DNA of 64,000 bases from Bin75 sp965200435 (GCA_965200435.1 OZ241337.1:1984001-2048000); one strand, 5' to 3'; shown: positions 1 through 9,493, numbered from the stretch's first letter. A program made the numbers and translations. The notes: a model not told the origin generated them from the sequence alone.

Positions 1-139
1 TGTCCTGAACTTTATTGGCGTCCCAATGGCTGCATTCGCCATGAGGCTCTTTGATGACCGTTGTTGGTGCATGTGGCATCGTGCGTCTTCTCATGCTGCT
101 TTTGTTTGAGAGTTTACCATGATCTTGGCTCTCTGGCCT

Positions 140-1336
140 TCATGACCCTTTCTCGATCGCGGCGATGCGGACTTCGAGGTCCTTCGCGTCTTGTTCCCGG
201 TTGGTTTTCTTCAGCAACGCGACGTAATTCTTGAGGGTACGGGCAACGGTCGGATGCTTCTTGCCTAAAGTCTGTTCATTGATCGAGAGGGCCCTGATGA
301 AGAACGGTTCGGCTTTGGCGTATTTTTTCTGCAAAAAATAGAGCAGCGCCAAATTGTTGGCGACGTTGGCGACCTTTTCGTGTTCAGGACCGAACCTCTT
401 TTCGTTAATGTCCAGCGCACGAACCAGGAGCGGTTCAGCCTCTTTGAATTGTCCTTGCAGGCGATAGAAGTCGGCGAGTGTGGTCAGACTGGACACCAAG
501 CGCGGGTTCTCCGGGCCAAACGATTGTTCATTGATGTGAAGAGCCTGGTTGAGAAGTGTTTCGGCTTTGTCCTGTGCTCCCCGGGCCATATACATGACTG
601 CGAGGTTGTTGAGGCTGCCGAGAAGACCGGGGCTCTCGGCCCCGTACTGGTTTGTCGTGATCGCCAGCGCGCGTTTCAGTAGCGGGATGGCTTTGTCATA
701 GTCCCGTTGTGCCCGATACAGGAGCGCGAGATTGTTGAGACGTTCCACCAGCGCGGGGTCGTCTGGCCCCGTGGCGCTTTCCGTAATCGCGAGGGCTCGG
801 GTTAAGTGCGTTTCCGCTTCGGCGTACTGTTCTTGGGCGGCCAGCGAGCCTGCCAGGTTTTTGAGATCCAGGGTCAAATCAACGTGGTCCGCGCCGAGTG
901 CCTGTTCACGAACGTGCAAAGCCCGTTCAAAGAGGGGCAGGGCTTTGTCATATTGTTGTTGTGCGTGATACAGGGCTGCGAGGTTGCTCAGGCTGGCGGC
1001 GAATTGCGGATCGCGGTCGCCGAGAATCTGCTCATTGAGGTTCACGGCGCGACTCAACAGCGATTCGGCTTGTTCATATTGGCCCTGCGCGTCATGGATC
1101 CCGGCCATCTTCGTCAGCGTTTGTGGAAGCCGAGGATCATGTTCCCCAAACGTTTCGGCCTCGTTGAGCGCAGCGGTGTACTGTTCCCTGGCTTCTTTCA
1201 ATCGTCCCTGTTGGAAAAGCCGATCCCCCCGGTCGACGTATCTGTCCCAAGGGGTTGTCGAGTCCTCACAGCCTACGAGGCCCATCACTCCAACCAGGCA
1301 TGTTGCCATCAGCCTTCTCCACCAACCATTCAGCAT
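140..1336 (-). CDS. TPR-repeat lipoprotein (kinesin-light-chain type repeats)
   Basis: About 398 residues. I start it at the ATG at 1336 because a ribosome-binding site (AAAGGTG) lies just upstream and because this start gives a lipoprotein signal peptide: a hydrophobic stretch followed by the lipobox LVGC at about residue 23. The rest is about eight 42-residue tetratricopeptide repeats of the kinesin-light-chain type, with recurring NLA.LY...Q.(Q/D)Y.KA.PL..RAL.I.E...G patterns. Such repeats form a superhelical protein-binding scaffold. By inference the protein is anchored in the outer membrane or facing the periplasm and acts as an adaptor. No enzymatic domain is visible and the partner is unknown. 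It is transcribed alone. Confidence 0.88.
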   Translation of the reverse strand: MLNGWWRRLMATCLVGVMGLVGCEDSTTPWDRYVDRGDRLFQQGRLKEAREQYTAALNEAETFGEHDPRLPQTLTKMAGIHDAQGQYEQAESLLSRAVNLNEQILGDRDPQFAASLSNLAALYHAQQQYDKALPLFERALHVREQALGADHVDLTLDLKNLAGSLAAQEQYAEAETHLTRALAITESATGPDDPALVERLNNLALLYRAQRDYDKAIPLLKRALAITTNQYGAESPGLLGSLNNLAVMYMARGAQDKAETLLNQALHINEQSFGPENPRLVSSLTTLADFYRLQGQFKEAEPLLVRALDINEKRFGPEHEKVANVANNLALLYFLQKKYAKAEPFFIRALSINEQTLGKKHPTVARTLKNYVALLKKTNREQDAKDLEVRIAAIEKGS

Positions 1337-1802
1337 GTCGTCACCTTTTTTTTCGGATTTACAAACATAGCTCCCCAGGCTTGACTCCTGCGCACAAAGA
1401 AATGCGCCAGGGACCAATTTCTGTCATTTTCGACATCCGTAAGCGATCTTTCTCTTCCGCCCTTTTTGCTGATGCGGGACATGGGACAGTGGCCTTTTCC
1501 AAGCCGCATAAGATACGGTGGCTCCAAAGGCAAAGACCGCAACCCTGGATCCTCAATGACAAAAAGCCTGTCCCCGACATTTTTCATCGGAGATCGGGGA
1601 TGACAGACAAATAATGTAGGTCGGATGAGCGTCGCGTCATCCGCCAAGGGCTGCTTCTCTCTTCTGTCAACGAATGACGGAACACATAGGGGAGTGACCG
1701 TTCGGAGTGCCGTTGCCTCTTTTCGTTTCAATTCGGAAAACGCGTTCTCTGATTGTAAAGAGAGACGCGGCCCCGTGCCAACCGAAAAATGTGAACGGTT
1801 TC
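1337..1802. repeat. Intergenic composite of repeat remnants
   Basis: No convincing gene. The stretch holds half of the double-hairpin element (a GCCGCATAAGAT-like arm near 1500-1530), a GTAGGTCGGATGAGCG-type hairpin repeat at about 1617-1655, and one terminus of MITE family C (TGTCAACGAATGACGGAACA at 1665-1684). The open frames here follow no recognisable protein and have no ribosome-binding sites, so I read the region as decayed small mobile repeats. Confidence 0.6.
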
Positions 1803-2864
1803 TCAAAACAGGTTGAGTTGAGCCGTTGGCGGTCTGGTGAAGGTTGTCGGAACGTCGTCGTCGCGTTCGAATCGATGAAAGCCTTCTTTGCGAAAAGCTA
1901 AATCGAATAATTGTTCGATTGCGTGCCACGTGGATCCTCGCCCTTGGTGGCGCGCGAAGAACCGTTTTTCTTCCAACGTGCCGCCTCTGGTCTCTTTCAG
2001 GCGATTGGTGATTTTCCTGATCCGGTCGGGAAAGGCTTCCGCCATGCGTTCCAGAAAGACGGGTTGCACGTTGTCGTTGAGTCGTAACAGCGCATAGGCG
2101 GCGTGTGTGGCGCCGGCCTGTTTCGCAAGGTGAAGAATCCGGGGAATATCCTGTTCATTGAGCCCCGGAATGACGGGACCGATCATGACGGCTGTCGGGA
2201 TGCCGGCTGAAGACAGGGCTGCCATAGCTTCCAGGCGTTTGGTGATGGAGGGCGTCTGCGGCTCAAGCTTTCGAGCGATCTCGTTGTCGGCAAACGGTAT
2301 ACTAAAGTACACACGGATCCAGGTCCGTTCATGGAGGGTGTGCAGCAGATCACGATCGCGTTGAATGAGCGCGGCTTTGGTAATCACGGTGACGGGGTTG
2401 CGAAATTCAGCGCACACCGACAAACAGGCGCGGGTCAGTTCATACGTGGCTTCCAGCGGTTGATAGCAATCGGTGTTGCCGGAAAAGACCACGAGTTCAC
2501 CTTGCCACGAGGGCTTTAAAAACGCCGTGCGAAGCGCCGCCGCCGAGTTGGGCTTCACGATGAGTTTGGATTCGAAATCCGTACCCGTACCGAATCCCCA
2601 ATATTGGTGGCTCGGTCGTGCGTAGCAATAGGCACAGGCGTGGAAACAGCCGCGATACGGATTGACGCTCCACCGAAAGGGCAAATCGGGACTGTCGTTT
2701 CGACTCAGGATGGCCCCTGTGTTTTCCTCAAAAACCTGGGGCACGACCTGGGACGCCGGTTCAAGCAGGTCCCGGTGATGCGAGTCAAACGGGTTCGGCG
2801 GATTGGCGATTGGCTTCATTGTTCGGTGAAGGAGTCGATCTACCTGAATCCCACGTCCCATCAT
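1803..2864 (-). CDS. PA0069-family radical SAM protein
   Basis: About 353 residues. The radical SAM cluster motif C-x3-C-x2-C is visible as CFHACAYC at about residue 74, in the context NPYRGCFHACAYCYAR that is typical of the PA0069 / spore-photoproduct-lyase-like (SplB, COG1533) family. A [4Fe-4S] cluster there would cleave S-adenosylmethionine to start radical chemistry. Further conserved-looking patches are GNTDCYQPLE and VITK(A). The substrate of this family is not established, and DNA repair is only suggested by the SplB resemblance. The gene stands alone, ends beside the repeat remnants at 1337-1802, and faces tRNA-Arg at its start. Two adjacent ATG codons (2864, 2861) are possible starts. 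Confidence 0.88.
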   Translation of the reverse strand: MMGRGIQVDRLLHRTMKPIANPPNPFDSHHRDLLEPASQVVPQVFEENTGAILSRNDSPDLPFRWSVNPYRGCFHACAYCYARPSHQYWGFGTGTDFESKLIVKPNSAAALRTAFLKPSWQGELVVFSGNTDCYQPLEATYELTRACLSVCAEFRNPVTVITKAALIQRDRDLLHTLHERTWIRVYFSIPFADNEIARKLEPQTPSITKRLEAMAALSSAGIPTAVMIGPVIPGLNEQDIPRILHLAKQAGATHAAYALLRLNDNVQPVFLERMAEAFPDRIRKITNRLKETRGGTLEEKRFFARHQGRGSTWHAIEQLFDLAFRKEGFHRFERDDDVPTTFTRPPTAQLNLF

Positions 2865-2997
2865 ACCGCTCAGCGTGACCTGAACCCAACCATCTTTGAC
2901 TGGCTCCGAAAGATGGCCTTTGCTTGTTTCGCCATCAGCATTACGGTAGACTTCAGCTCTTTTGAATCGCTCTTCCCTGAACGGCCTATCGTCGGCT

Positions 2998-3074
2998 GCC
3001 CCCGTAGCTCAGGTGGATAGAGCAACGGTTTCCTAAACCGCAGGTCGGACGTTCAAATCGTCTCGGGGGCGCCA
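2998..3074 (+). tRNA. tRNA-Arg (anticodon CCU)
   Basis: A complete cloverleaf can be drawn. The acceptor stem GCCCCCG pairs with CGGGGGC, the D arm is GCTC...GAGC, the anticodon loop is TTCCTAA with anticodon CCT, the T arm is GGACG-TTCAAAT-CGTCT, and the CCA end is encoded (3072-3074). Position 27-43 of the anticodon stem is an A-C mismatch. It reads the AGG arginine codon. Confidence 0.95.
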
Positions 3075-3188
3075 CGTCTTGATACAGGGCGTCAACAAAC
3101 CGGGTCTCCATTGGTCAAATCGGAGCAACTCGGTTAGTGGGCGATCGGCCAGATGGGCGTTGACCGAGAAACAAAAGGAGACCTTCTC

Positions 3189-5048
3189 ATGCTTCGTCAT
3201 ACTCGTCTGTTCGGCGTTTTTGTTTTCGTCCTCGGGTTCACCGGTAGCGTCTGGGGCCAGAACTTCAGTGACGTCGTCGTATTCGGTGACAGCCAGAGTG
3301 ATCCCGGCAATGCGGCCCCGTTCCTGGGCCAGCGCCTGGGGCTGGAGCTGCCCGAGGGATCCAGTTTCACCACCAATCCTGACCCGGTGTGGGCAGAGAT
3401 CGTGGCGGCTACCTTCAGGGGTAAACAAGGCGGGCACAACTACGCCTTTGCCGGGGCCTGTGTGAACCCGGATACGCCTTGCGATCAGGACAGTGCGCCG
3501 ACGGTGACGGAGCAGATCGGAGCGTACCTCGCTTCGCGGGATGGTCGAGCCGATCCCAATGCGCTTTATGCCGTTTGGGGCGGTGGGAACGACGTCACCG
3601 ATTCTTTGACGAATGCTTCGATTGCCATGGCTGTGGACCATATTTCAAAGGCGTCCGAGAAGAACGTTGCGCTGATCCAGGATCTCCAGAAAGCTGGCGC
3701 CCGACATATTCTGGTGTTCAATCTGCCTGACATCAGTCATTCTCCTTATGCCATGAACAACCTCCCCCCGCCTGTCCAAGCATTGCTCCGTATGCAGAGT
3801 ATGACCTATAACGACGAACTCCACACCGGCATTCGGGAACTCGAGGATGGCATCATCCCCATCAACGTGTTTCGCTTGTTCGATGAACTCATTGAGAACC
3901 CCGGGACATACGGCTTTACCGATACCACCGGAACGGCCTGCGGGGAACCGGACGCCATGGAGGCGGTCTCGATCATATGTGGGCCTGGTTATCCCGTGCC
4001 CAATAAATCCGGTGACAACCAGCAATATCTGTTCGCGGATCGAAGCCATCCGAGTGGCGCGACCCACGAGATTCTCGCGAGCCTGGTCACGGCCACGCTT
4101 GCGGCTCCGGTCCAGGTTTCGCTTGCCGGCGAAGGGGGCGTTGAAATCGCCGGGCTTCACCGGAGTGCCGTGTCCGACGAGTGGACGCAAGAGCTGGAAC
4201 TTGACCGTTTGGTCGGGAGTTGGCGCGCTTACGTGACGGGGCGCATCGGTCAGTATAAGTTGGATGCCTTGCCGCGTCTCGGCAGTACGCAAGCCGACGT
4301 ATCGGCGCTCACCCTGGGGGCCAATCACCGGGCAGGGACGAATCTGTGGTGGGGCGCTGCCCTGAGTTTTGGTCGCTATGACAATGACGCCGCGGATGCA
4401 AACCTCGACAGCCTTGCCGTGATCGGGTCGCTGAACGCCATGTGGCGTCGTGACGGCTTCTATGTGAGCGGTGCCCTGAGCGGGGGCAATACGTGGGTGG
4501 ACGTCAATCGTTCGATCACCCTCGGATCCACGGTGCGCGTTGAAGATGGCTCCACCAGCGCCGGGCAGTATGGTGCCGCACTCGACGCAGGATGGATTCT
4601 CGACCTGCCCTATGGGCTTCAGCATGGGCCGTTTTTCGGCCTCGCCTGGCTTGATCAGACGGTCGATGGTTATCGCGAAAGCGGGGCTTTATCCACCGCG
4701 ATGAATTTTTCCGGATTCGACCGTGCTTCCTTGATCGCGCGTGCGGGCTACCGCGTCATGAGGACCCTTGTTTGGGACCACGTAGGGTTTCGTCCCTATG
4801 CCAACCTTGCCTTTGCGAAAGAGTTCAAGGACGATCCCATTTCGGTGACCGCGAGCTCCAATACCGATATGCCCGGACGGTTCACCCTCTCGGGCTTCAC
4901 GCCGCCGCGCCAATGGGGGAGCACGGACCTCGGTCTTGTCGTGAGCTTGAATGAGACGATGAGCGGCTTTGCCGGGTACTCCGGACGTTTCGGCACCGAG
5001 GATCGTCAGGATCACCGGCTGAGCCTCGGCTTGGGCATGACCTTCTGA
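3189..5048 (+). CDS. GDSL/SGNH-type esterase autotransporter
   Basis: About 619 residues. The ATG at 3189 has a strong ribosome-binding site (AAAAGGAG) and opens a signal peptide ending near VWGQ. Residues about 25-310 are an SGNH hydrolase passenger: block I reads FGDSQSDPGN with the nucleophile serine in GDS, a GGGNDV block III motif is present (oxyanion Asn), and a late DRSHPSG motif supplies the catalytic Asp and His. The C-terminal 290 residues are rich in alternating hydrophobic and Gly/aromatic strands and end in phenylalanine (GLGMTF), as in an autotransporter beta-barrel (PF03797-type). The architecture matches EstA-like outer-membrane esterases acting on lipids or esters at the cell surface. 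It is a single gene just downstream of tRNA-Arg. Confidence 0.92.
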   Translation: MLRHTRLFGVFVFVLGFTGSVWGQNFSDVVVFGDSQSDPGNAAPFLGQRLGLELPEGSSFTTNPDPVWAEIVAATFRGKQGGHNYAFAGACVNPDTPCDQDSAPTVTEQIGAYLASRDGRADPNALYAVWGGGNDVTDSLTNASIAMAVDHISKASEKNVALIQDLQKAGARHILVFNLPDISHSPYAMNNLPPPVQALLRMQSMTYNDELHTGIRELEDGIIPINVFRLFDELIENPGTYGFTDTTGTACGEPDAMEAVSIICGPGYPVPNKSGDNQQYLFADRSHPSGATHEILASLVTATLAAPVQVSLAGEGGVEIAGLHRSAVSDEWTQELELDRLVGSWRAYVTGRIGQYKLDALPRLGSTQADVSALTLGANHRAGTNLWWGAALSFGRYDNDAADANLDSLAVIGSLNAMWRRDGFYVSGALSGGNTWVDVNRSITLGSTVRVEDGSTSAGQYGAALDAGWILDLPYGLQHGPFFGLAWLDQTVDGYRESGALSTAMNFSGFDRASLIARAGYRVMRTLVWDHVGFRPYANLAFAKEFKDDPISVTASSNTDMPGRFTLSGFTPPRQWGSTDLGLVVSLNETMSGFAGYSGRFGTEDRQDHRLSLGLGMTF

Positions 5049-5069
5049 GGTGCTTGAACGAGATCAAAG

Positions 5070-5101
5070 CTGATCTCACCATCTTGGATGGTTGAGATCA
5101 G
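5070..5101. terminator. Bidirectional hairpin between convergent genes
   Basis: CTGATCTCACCATC and GATGGTTGAGATCAG form a nearly perfect stem with a very short loop. It lies between the converging ends of the autotransporter gene and the cupredoxin-like gene, and includes the latter's stop codon. There is no clear T tract, so intrinsic termination is likely but not certain. Confidence 0.5.
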
Positions 5102-6021
5102 GGTGCTTGGATTTCGTGGGTGGGTTGAATGGTGATTCGTTCACCGAAGGTGTCAAGCGTCCCGATTCCGAAGTGAGGATTTTCAACCATGGTGGTGTGG
5201 GCCATACGACGGTCCATGGCGTTCTCGAATTCAAACCGGACTTGGAGGGTCTCATTTGAAAGGACGACAACTTTCATGTCGAGGATTCCTCCCATGCCCG
5301 GGTGCCAGGCAATGAGGGTGTAGACGCCTTCAGGGATATCCGGGATAGTGAAATGACCTTGGGCGTCCGTCACGGCATAATAAGGGTTGGTCACGGCCAC
5401 GCCCCACGTCTGCATGAACTCATGGAATCCGCATTCAAGGTAAAAGACGCGACGTCCTTTGGTGAAGGCGATGGTGGCGACGAGTGGGGTGCCCGGGCGG
5501 TGGTCGTGGGCTCCGGTAGCGGTCTTGGGATGATAGGGGTTCATGCGCAACGGGCGATGAAACATCACCTCAGACTGGAAAGGAGCGACTTCATACACCT
5601 GGATGTCATGGATAATGGGATCCAGGTTCACGATGCGGACGGTTTGGTGGTTTCGCACGACCATCACCGGCAGGGTGAACGTACAGTCCCGGGCTTCCAG
5701 GGTGGGTGAGGAAGCAGGAAACGGTTTCCCTTGGTGAACGCCTTCCAACATCACCACGGCATGTTGGAGTCCTCCGTCTGGTGCAACGTGAAACTGGTCC
5801 AGCAGGCGCCAAGCCGTACCGGTGGAAATGCGGCCGCAAAATATGGGTTCCGGATAGGTAATAAGATTAAAGGCTTTCGGAGGGGGAGGGGGGCCTTTCA
5901 GGGTAATCTTGCCGGAAACGTGGCCGCCATCGACCACGGTCTGCTCGGTATAGGCCCAACACGGAGAAGACAGAAGCAGGACGATGAGGACGCTGAGTCG
6001 TGTTATCGGAGCGGTCCTCAT
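5098..6021 (-). CDS. Secreted cupredoxin-like protein with carboxypeptidase-regulatory-like domain
   Basis: About 307 residues with a clear signal peptide (cleavage near CWA-Y). The N-terminal part starts with VSGKITLKGPPPP, as in many secreted Nitrospirota proteins. The middle resembles a cupredoxin: a strand with NLDPIIHDI offers a first histidine, and ECGFHEFM gives Cys-x2-His-x2-Met, the right residue types for a type 1 copper site although with shorter spacing than plastocyanin (C-x2-H-x4-M). A carboxypeptidase-regulatory/CNA-B-like beta sandwich follows (YAVTDAQGHFTIPDIPEGVYTLIAWHPG). It has a paralogue at 13476-14285 with the same order of motifs. By inference it is a periplasmic or surface copper-binding protein; direct redox function is unproven. 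Confidence 0.8.
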   Translation of the reverse strand: MRTAPITRLSVLIVLLLSSPCWAYTEQTVVDGGHVSGKITLKGPPPPPKAFNLITYPEPIFCGRISTGTAWRLLDQFHVAPDGGLQHAVVMLEGVHQGKPFPASSPTLEARDCTFTLPVMVVRNHQTVRIVNLDPIIHDIQVYEVAPFQSEVMFHRPLRMNPYHPKTATGAHDHRPGTPLVATIAFTKGRRVFYLECGFHEFMQTWGVAVTNPYYAVTDAQGHFTIPDIPEGVYTLIAWHPGMGGILDMKVVVLSNETLQVRFEFENAMDRRMAHTTMVENPHFGIGTLDTFGERITIQPTHEIQAP

Positions 6022-6103
6022 CGGAGACCGGAGTTGGCAAATGCTATAGACAAGACTTGTGAGGAGGTTGGTTATCGGGCTTTGGCCAAGGCACAGGGCC
6101 CCT

Positions 6104-6607
6104 TTATTTCACGCTTGCCCGGAGGCTATTCTTTTTGGGACGTCCTTGTTTGGCCCGGGTTCTGGCTCGAGTATTTAACGTCGTGTCGTCCGTCAGATAA
6201 AAGAACTGATCGTCGATCGACAACTTGTCGGACCACGCTCGACAGGCGTCACACATTCGGATCTTGCGCCGGTCCGGACTCCAAAAGCGTTTTTCGCAAT
6301 GACAGGCTTTTCCACAAAGACAGTTGACCCACCCGGCATACGGAGATGGTTCGGGTTCGGGAATGTCCTGTTGATCCACCAATTCCCGCGCTTTCTCAAC
6401 GGCACGGGCCCATGATCCCCAATGCCGCACAAAAAATTGAACCGAGTAAGCTTTTTCTTCAGCCAGATCGTATTCCAACTGTGTCAGGTGAGCACGACCT
6501 TCTTGTCCCATGAATCGAGCCAATTCCTGCAAGGCTTGGTGTCGTTTCCAAGCGCTAAGCGGTTCCAACGCCTCTCTGTAGCCGCCCGCTTTTTTACTTT
6601 TTGGCAT
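6104..6607 (-). CDS. Small protein with HNH-associated-like repeat and zinc ribbon
   Basis: About 167 residues from the ATG at 6607, preceded by AAGGGGTGG. A stretch around residues 20-80 (GRAHLTQLEYDLAEEK..FVRHWGSWARAVEKA) looks like one copy of the homing-endonuclease-associated repeat (PF18780-like: a helix pair ending in G-SW-xA). Farther on, CLCGKACHCEKRFW and MCDACR supply paired cysteines for a zinc ribbon, and the C-terminus is rich in Lys and Arg. No HNH or other nuclease catalytic motif is visible, so DNA binding is a reasonable guess but cleavage is not. The region upstream is unusually AT-rich. Confidence 0.65.
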   Translation of the reverse strand: MPKSKKAGGYREALEPLSAWKRHQALQELARFMGQEGRAHLTQLEYDLAEEKAYSVQFFVRHWGSWARAVEKARELVDQQDIPEPEPSPYAGWVNCLCGKACHCEKRFWSPDRRKIRMCDACRAWSDKLSIDDQFFYLTDDTTLNTRARTRAKQGRPKKNSLRASVK

Positions 6608-6967
6608 TGTTCCACCCCTTACGTCTCTATCCAACCCGTTTTCTCTATTACAGGCTGATTCCATCTCATTTCGAATTATACGTGCAAAGCCTCTTTCTTT
6701 TCCGGCATATTTCATTATTGTAAACATACCAGAGCAAAAATGATAATTAAGCCCTAAAATTTGAACAGAATAACATGAATTTTAGAATAAAGCCAGAAAA
6801 AACCTGAAAAAATCACAAATTTCGAAGAGTACAGTGAAGAGGTTGGTTCCCGTAATAAGAGTCTTGTTGAAATGATGTATGCGAGAAAATACTTCATATG
6901 CCCTTGAGGGAAGCGTTCGTTGGGCGTTCCTTCTGCACGTGTAGGCATGGCAGGAAAGGTCTTGCGC
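6608..6967. other. AT-rich intergenic region
   Basis: This gap between two divergent genes is clearly lower in GC than its surroundings, particularly 6700-6880. It probably contains the promoters of both genes. I see no gene, repeat or strong palindrome in it. Confidence 0.5.
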
Positions 6968-8451
6968 ATGGGTTTATCCATCGACAGAGAAACATTTTCC
7001 CAAGCGGATTACGTGCTGTTTGCCGAACGCCTGCAGCAAAGTTTGGTGGTGCTCCAGGATTTGCTGGACCGCCCCGGGTTCGGTGACGGCCTCAAGACGC
7101 TGGGCGCCGAAATGGAATTGTCCGTTGTGGACCAGGAAGGGTGTGCGTATCCCATTAACCGGTCGGTGTTGGCCGGCAACCTTGATTCGTCGTTTCAATT
7201 GGAATTGGATCGCTTCAATCTGGAGTACAATGCGTCCCCGGTTTCCTTGGCCGGAACGCCATTCAGCCGAATGGAGTCCGAGTTGACCCAAGCTCTTGAA
7301 ACACTAAACCACCTGTCGGGGGCTCGGGGGGGGGGACGGATCGTCCAGATCGGCATTCTTCCGACCTTAATGGAGGAGGATTTGCAGCCTGCGGCACTGA
7401 CCGACCTCCCTCGATATCGTGCGCTCTCCGCCGCGTTGCGTGAATTGCGTGAGCAGCCCTTTCGGGTGCGTATCAATGGTCTCGATCCTCTGGACGTGAC
7501 CTGTGACGATGTCACATTGGAAGGGGCGAATACCTCGTTCCAGGTGCACCTCCGGGTCCCTCCAACGGAGTTTGCCTCCCTGTATAATGCCGCTCAACTC
7601 GTCAGTCCCATCGTGGTCGCGGTGAGTGCCAATTCTCCGTTATTTTTGGGACACCGTTTGTGGGATGAAACGAGAGTGGCGTTGTTTAAACAATCCGTCG
7701 ATAGCCGACCTCCACAGGAAGGCGACTGGCATCTGCCTGGCGGGTGTCCTATGGATTGGGGTGGGTGCGCCAGGGCGCTTACGAACTGTTCGCTGAGGCC
7801 ATCGGGCTGTTTCCTCCGCTATTGCCCGTCTCGAGTGAGCAGCCTCCACTGGAACGCCATCAACGGGGGGAATTGCCGTCTTTAGACGAGTTGCGGCTAC
7901 ATCAGGGGACCGTGTGGCGGTGGAATCGTCCCGTCTATGATCCCAAAGACGGTGGTCATCTGCGAATCGAGTTCCGGTCGTTGCCCTCGGGTCCCACACC
8001 CTTGGACATGGTGGCCAATACCGCGTTTCTGGTCGGGATGGTGCAGGGCTTTTCGTCACAGATGGAGGAGCTTCTCCCGGTTTTCCCTTTTGAGTATGCA
8101 CACCACAATTTTTACCGTGGGGCGCAGTTCGGCTTGGATGCCGTCCTGTTGTGGCCTTCCACCCGATATCCTTCGCCAAGAGAGATTCCGGTGTGCGACT
8201 TGGCCTTGGACGTGTTGTCGGTCGCGGAGCGAGGTTTGGCTCAATTAGGGGTCGATGCGCAAGAAATCAAGCGAATGTCGGAGGTCATTCGAACGCGGAT
8301 TCAACGTGGCTGTACTGGCGCCCGTTGGCAACGCTGGATGTTGGATGACCTGGACAAACATGCCCCGCGCCGGCAGGCGGTTGTCGCCTTGCTGGATCGG
8401 TACCTGGAACAATTGGAACAAGGGAGGCCGGTTGGAGAATGGACGTGGTGA
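6968..8451 (+). pseudogene. Glutamate-cysteine-ligase family protein, broken by a frameshift near 7740
   Basis: The N-terminal part (from 6968, ribosome-binding site AGGAAAGG) reads in one frame up to about HLPG at 7740: LGAEMELSVVD, LDRFNLEYNASP, GANTSFQVHLRV and VVAVSANSPLF are typical of the GCS2-type carboxylate-amine ligase fold (PF04107). The rest, VSYGLGWVRQGAYELF...HLRIEFRSLPSGPT..., continues in the next frame to 8451. One missing base in the run ctggcgggtgtcc at about 7735-7745 explains it: restoring one base rejoins both halves into a normal protein of about 495 residues. This is either a real inactivating deletion or a sequencing error. The reaction would be ATP-dependent gamma-glutamyl amide formation. 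It overlaps by 13 bp the aspartoacylase-like gene, so the two are translationally coupled. Confidence 0.78.
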
Positions 8452-9482
8452 GTGAAGTCACAGCCGGCGAGTGGACCGATCCCAAGGCTCAGGACATCGG
8501 CGAGACGGTTGAAGAATTCCTGAGGCTGCTGGGTGGCCCGACATGGATTTTTTTATCCGGGCGGGACCCGTCTCGAACGCGGGCGATGACGACCTTGTTG
8601 CACGGTAATGAACCGTCCGGAGTCCGGTCGATCTTTCAGTGGCTCCGTTCCGGGGCCCGACCCCACGTCAATCTTGCCTGTTTCGTCGGTGCTGTAGACG
8701 CTGCATTGGCTCAACCGGGATTTGCGTATCGGCATTTGCCGGAATGCCGTGACCTGAACCGCTGTTTTCGGATGCCATTTGAGGGGCGTGAAGGCCGGAT
8801 GGCGGCCAGGGTACTCGACCGCTTGCGAGCAATCGCCCCCGAAGCCTTGATCGATTTTCATAATACGTCAGGACGCAGTCCTGCGTACGGTGTGACGACG
8901 CGGTTGGAGAAGCCGCAAAAAGCCTTGACCGCCTTGGTCTCAGACCATTTGGTCGTGACGGATCTGCGGCTGGGGACTCTGATGGAAGCCACGGAAGATG
9001 ATTTTCCCACGATTACGGCTGAATGTGGCGGTGCTGGCGATGTTCGGTCCGATCAAACCGCGATGACGGCGCTCCGGTCCTATGCCACGGCCGAATCGTT
9101 ATGGGACTTTCCCCATCGGCACGCGCACGTGACAGTCTTTCAGCATCCCATCCGGGTGTCACTCGAGGCAGGGAAACAGGTGGCGTATGGTGTTTCTTTG
9201 ATGCCCGGAGCCGATCTGACGTTACGGGAGGATGCCGCTCAGTTTAACTTTCGCGTTTTGAATCGAGGAGAGACGCTTGGCTGGGTCCGGGGGGACTCCT
9301 CGCTCGGGGTCGTAGCCGCCCGTGATGCCAAGGGCCGTGATCGAACCCGGGAAATATTTTCCGTGGTTGACGGCCGGCTGATCGTGACGCAGGCTTCTCG
9401 CCTTATGATGATGACGACGAATCCTCAAATCGCCGTGAGTGACTGTCTCTTTTATTGTCTCCCTGTGCCCTCCTCCGAATGA
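8439..9482 (+). CDS. Succinylglutamate desuccinylase / aspartoacylase family deacylase
   Basis: About 347 residues. Zinc-ligand motifs of the AstE/AspA family (PF04952) are visible: LLHGNEPSG (H-x2-E), the substrate-binding RDLNRCF, DFHNTSG, and a later catalytic glutamate in TAECGG. The family hydrolyses N-acyl amino acids such as N-succinylglutamate or N-acetylaspartate; the substrate here cannot be read from sequence. The ATG lies inside the 3' end of the glutamate-cysteine-ligase-like gene (13-bp overlap), so the two probably act on one metabolite, one making and one cleaving an amide bond. That is inference. Confidence 0.87.
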   Translation: MDVVSEVTAGEWTDPKAQDIGETVEEFLRLLGGPTWIFLSGRDPSRTRAMTTLLHGNEPSGVRSIFQWLRSGARPHVNLACFVGAVDAALAQPGFAYRHLPECRDLNRCFRMPFEGREGRMAARVLDRLRAIAPEALIDFHNTSGRSPAYGVTTRLEKPQKALTALVSDHLVVTDLRLGTLMEATEDDFPTITAECGGAGDVRSDQTAMTALRSYATAESLWDFPHRHAHVTVFQHPIRVSLEAGKQVAYGVSLMPGADLTLREDAAQFNFRVLNRGETLGWVRGDSSLGVVAARDAKGRDRTREIFSVVDGRLIVTQASRLMMMTTNPQIAVSDCLFYCLPVPSSE

Positions 9483-9493
9483 GAGGGTGAGAG

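Noticed and set aside
806..1384. Plus-strand frame opposite the TPR lipoprotein
   Set aside because: The minus strand has regular TPR repeats, signal peptide and ribosome-binding site; the plus frame is an image of the repeats.
1330..1929. Minus-strand frame of 199 codons upstream of the TPR gene
   Set aside because: It lies across repeat remnants, overlaps the ends of both neighbours and has no family pattern.
5731..6327. Plus-strand frame of 198 codons between two minus-strand genes
   Set aside because: It overlaps two better-supported genes and shows no domain or ribosome-binding site.
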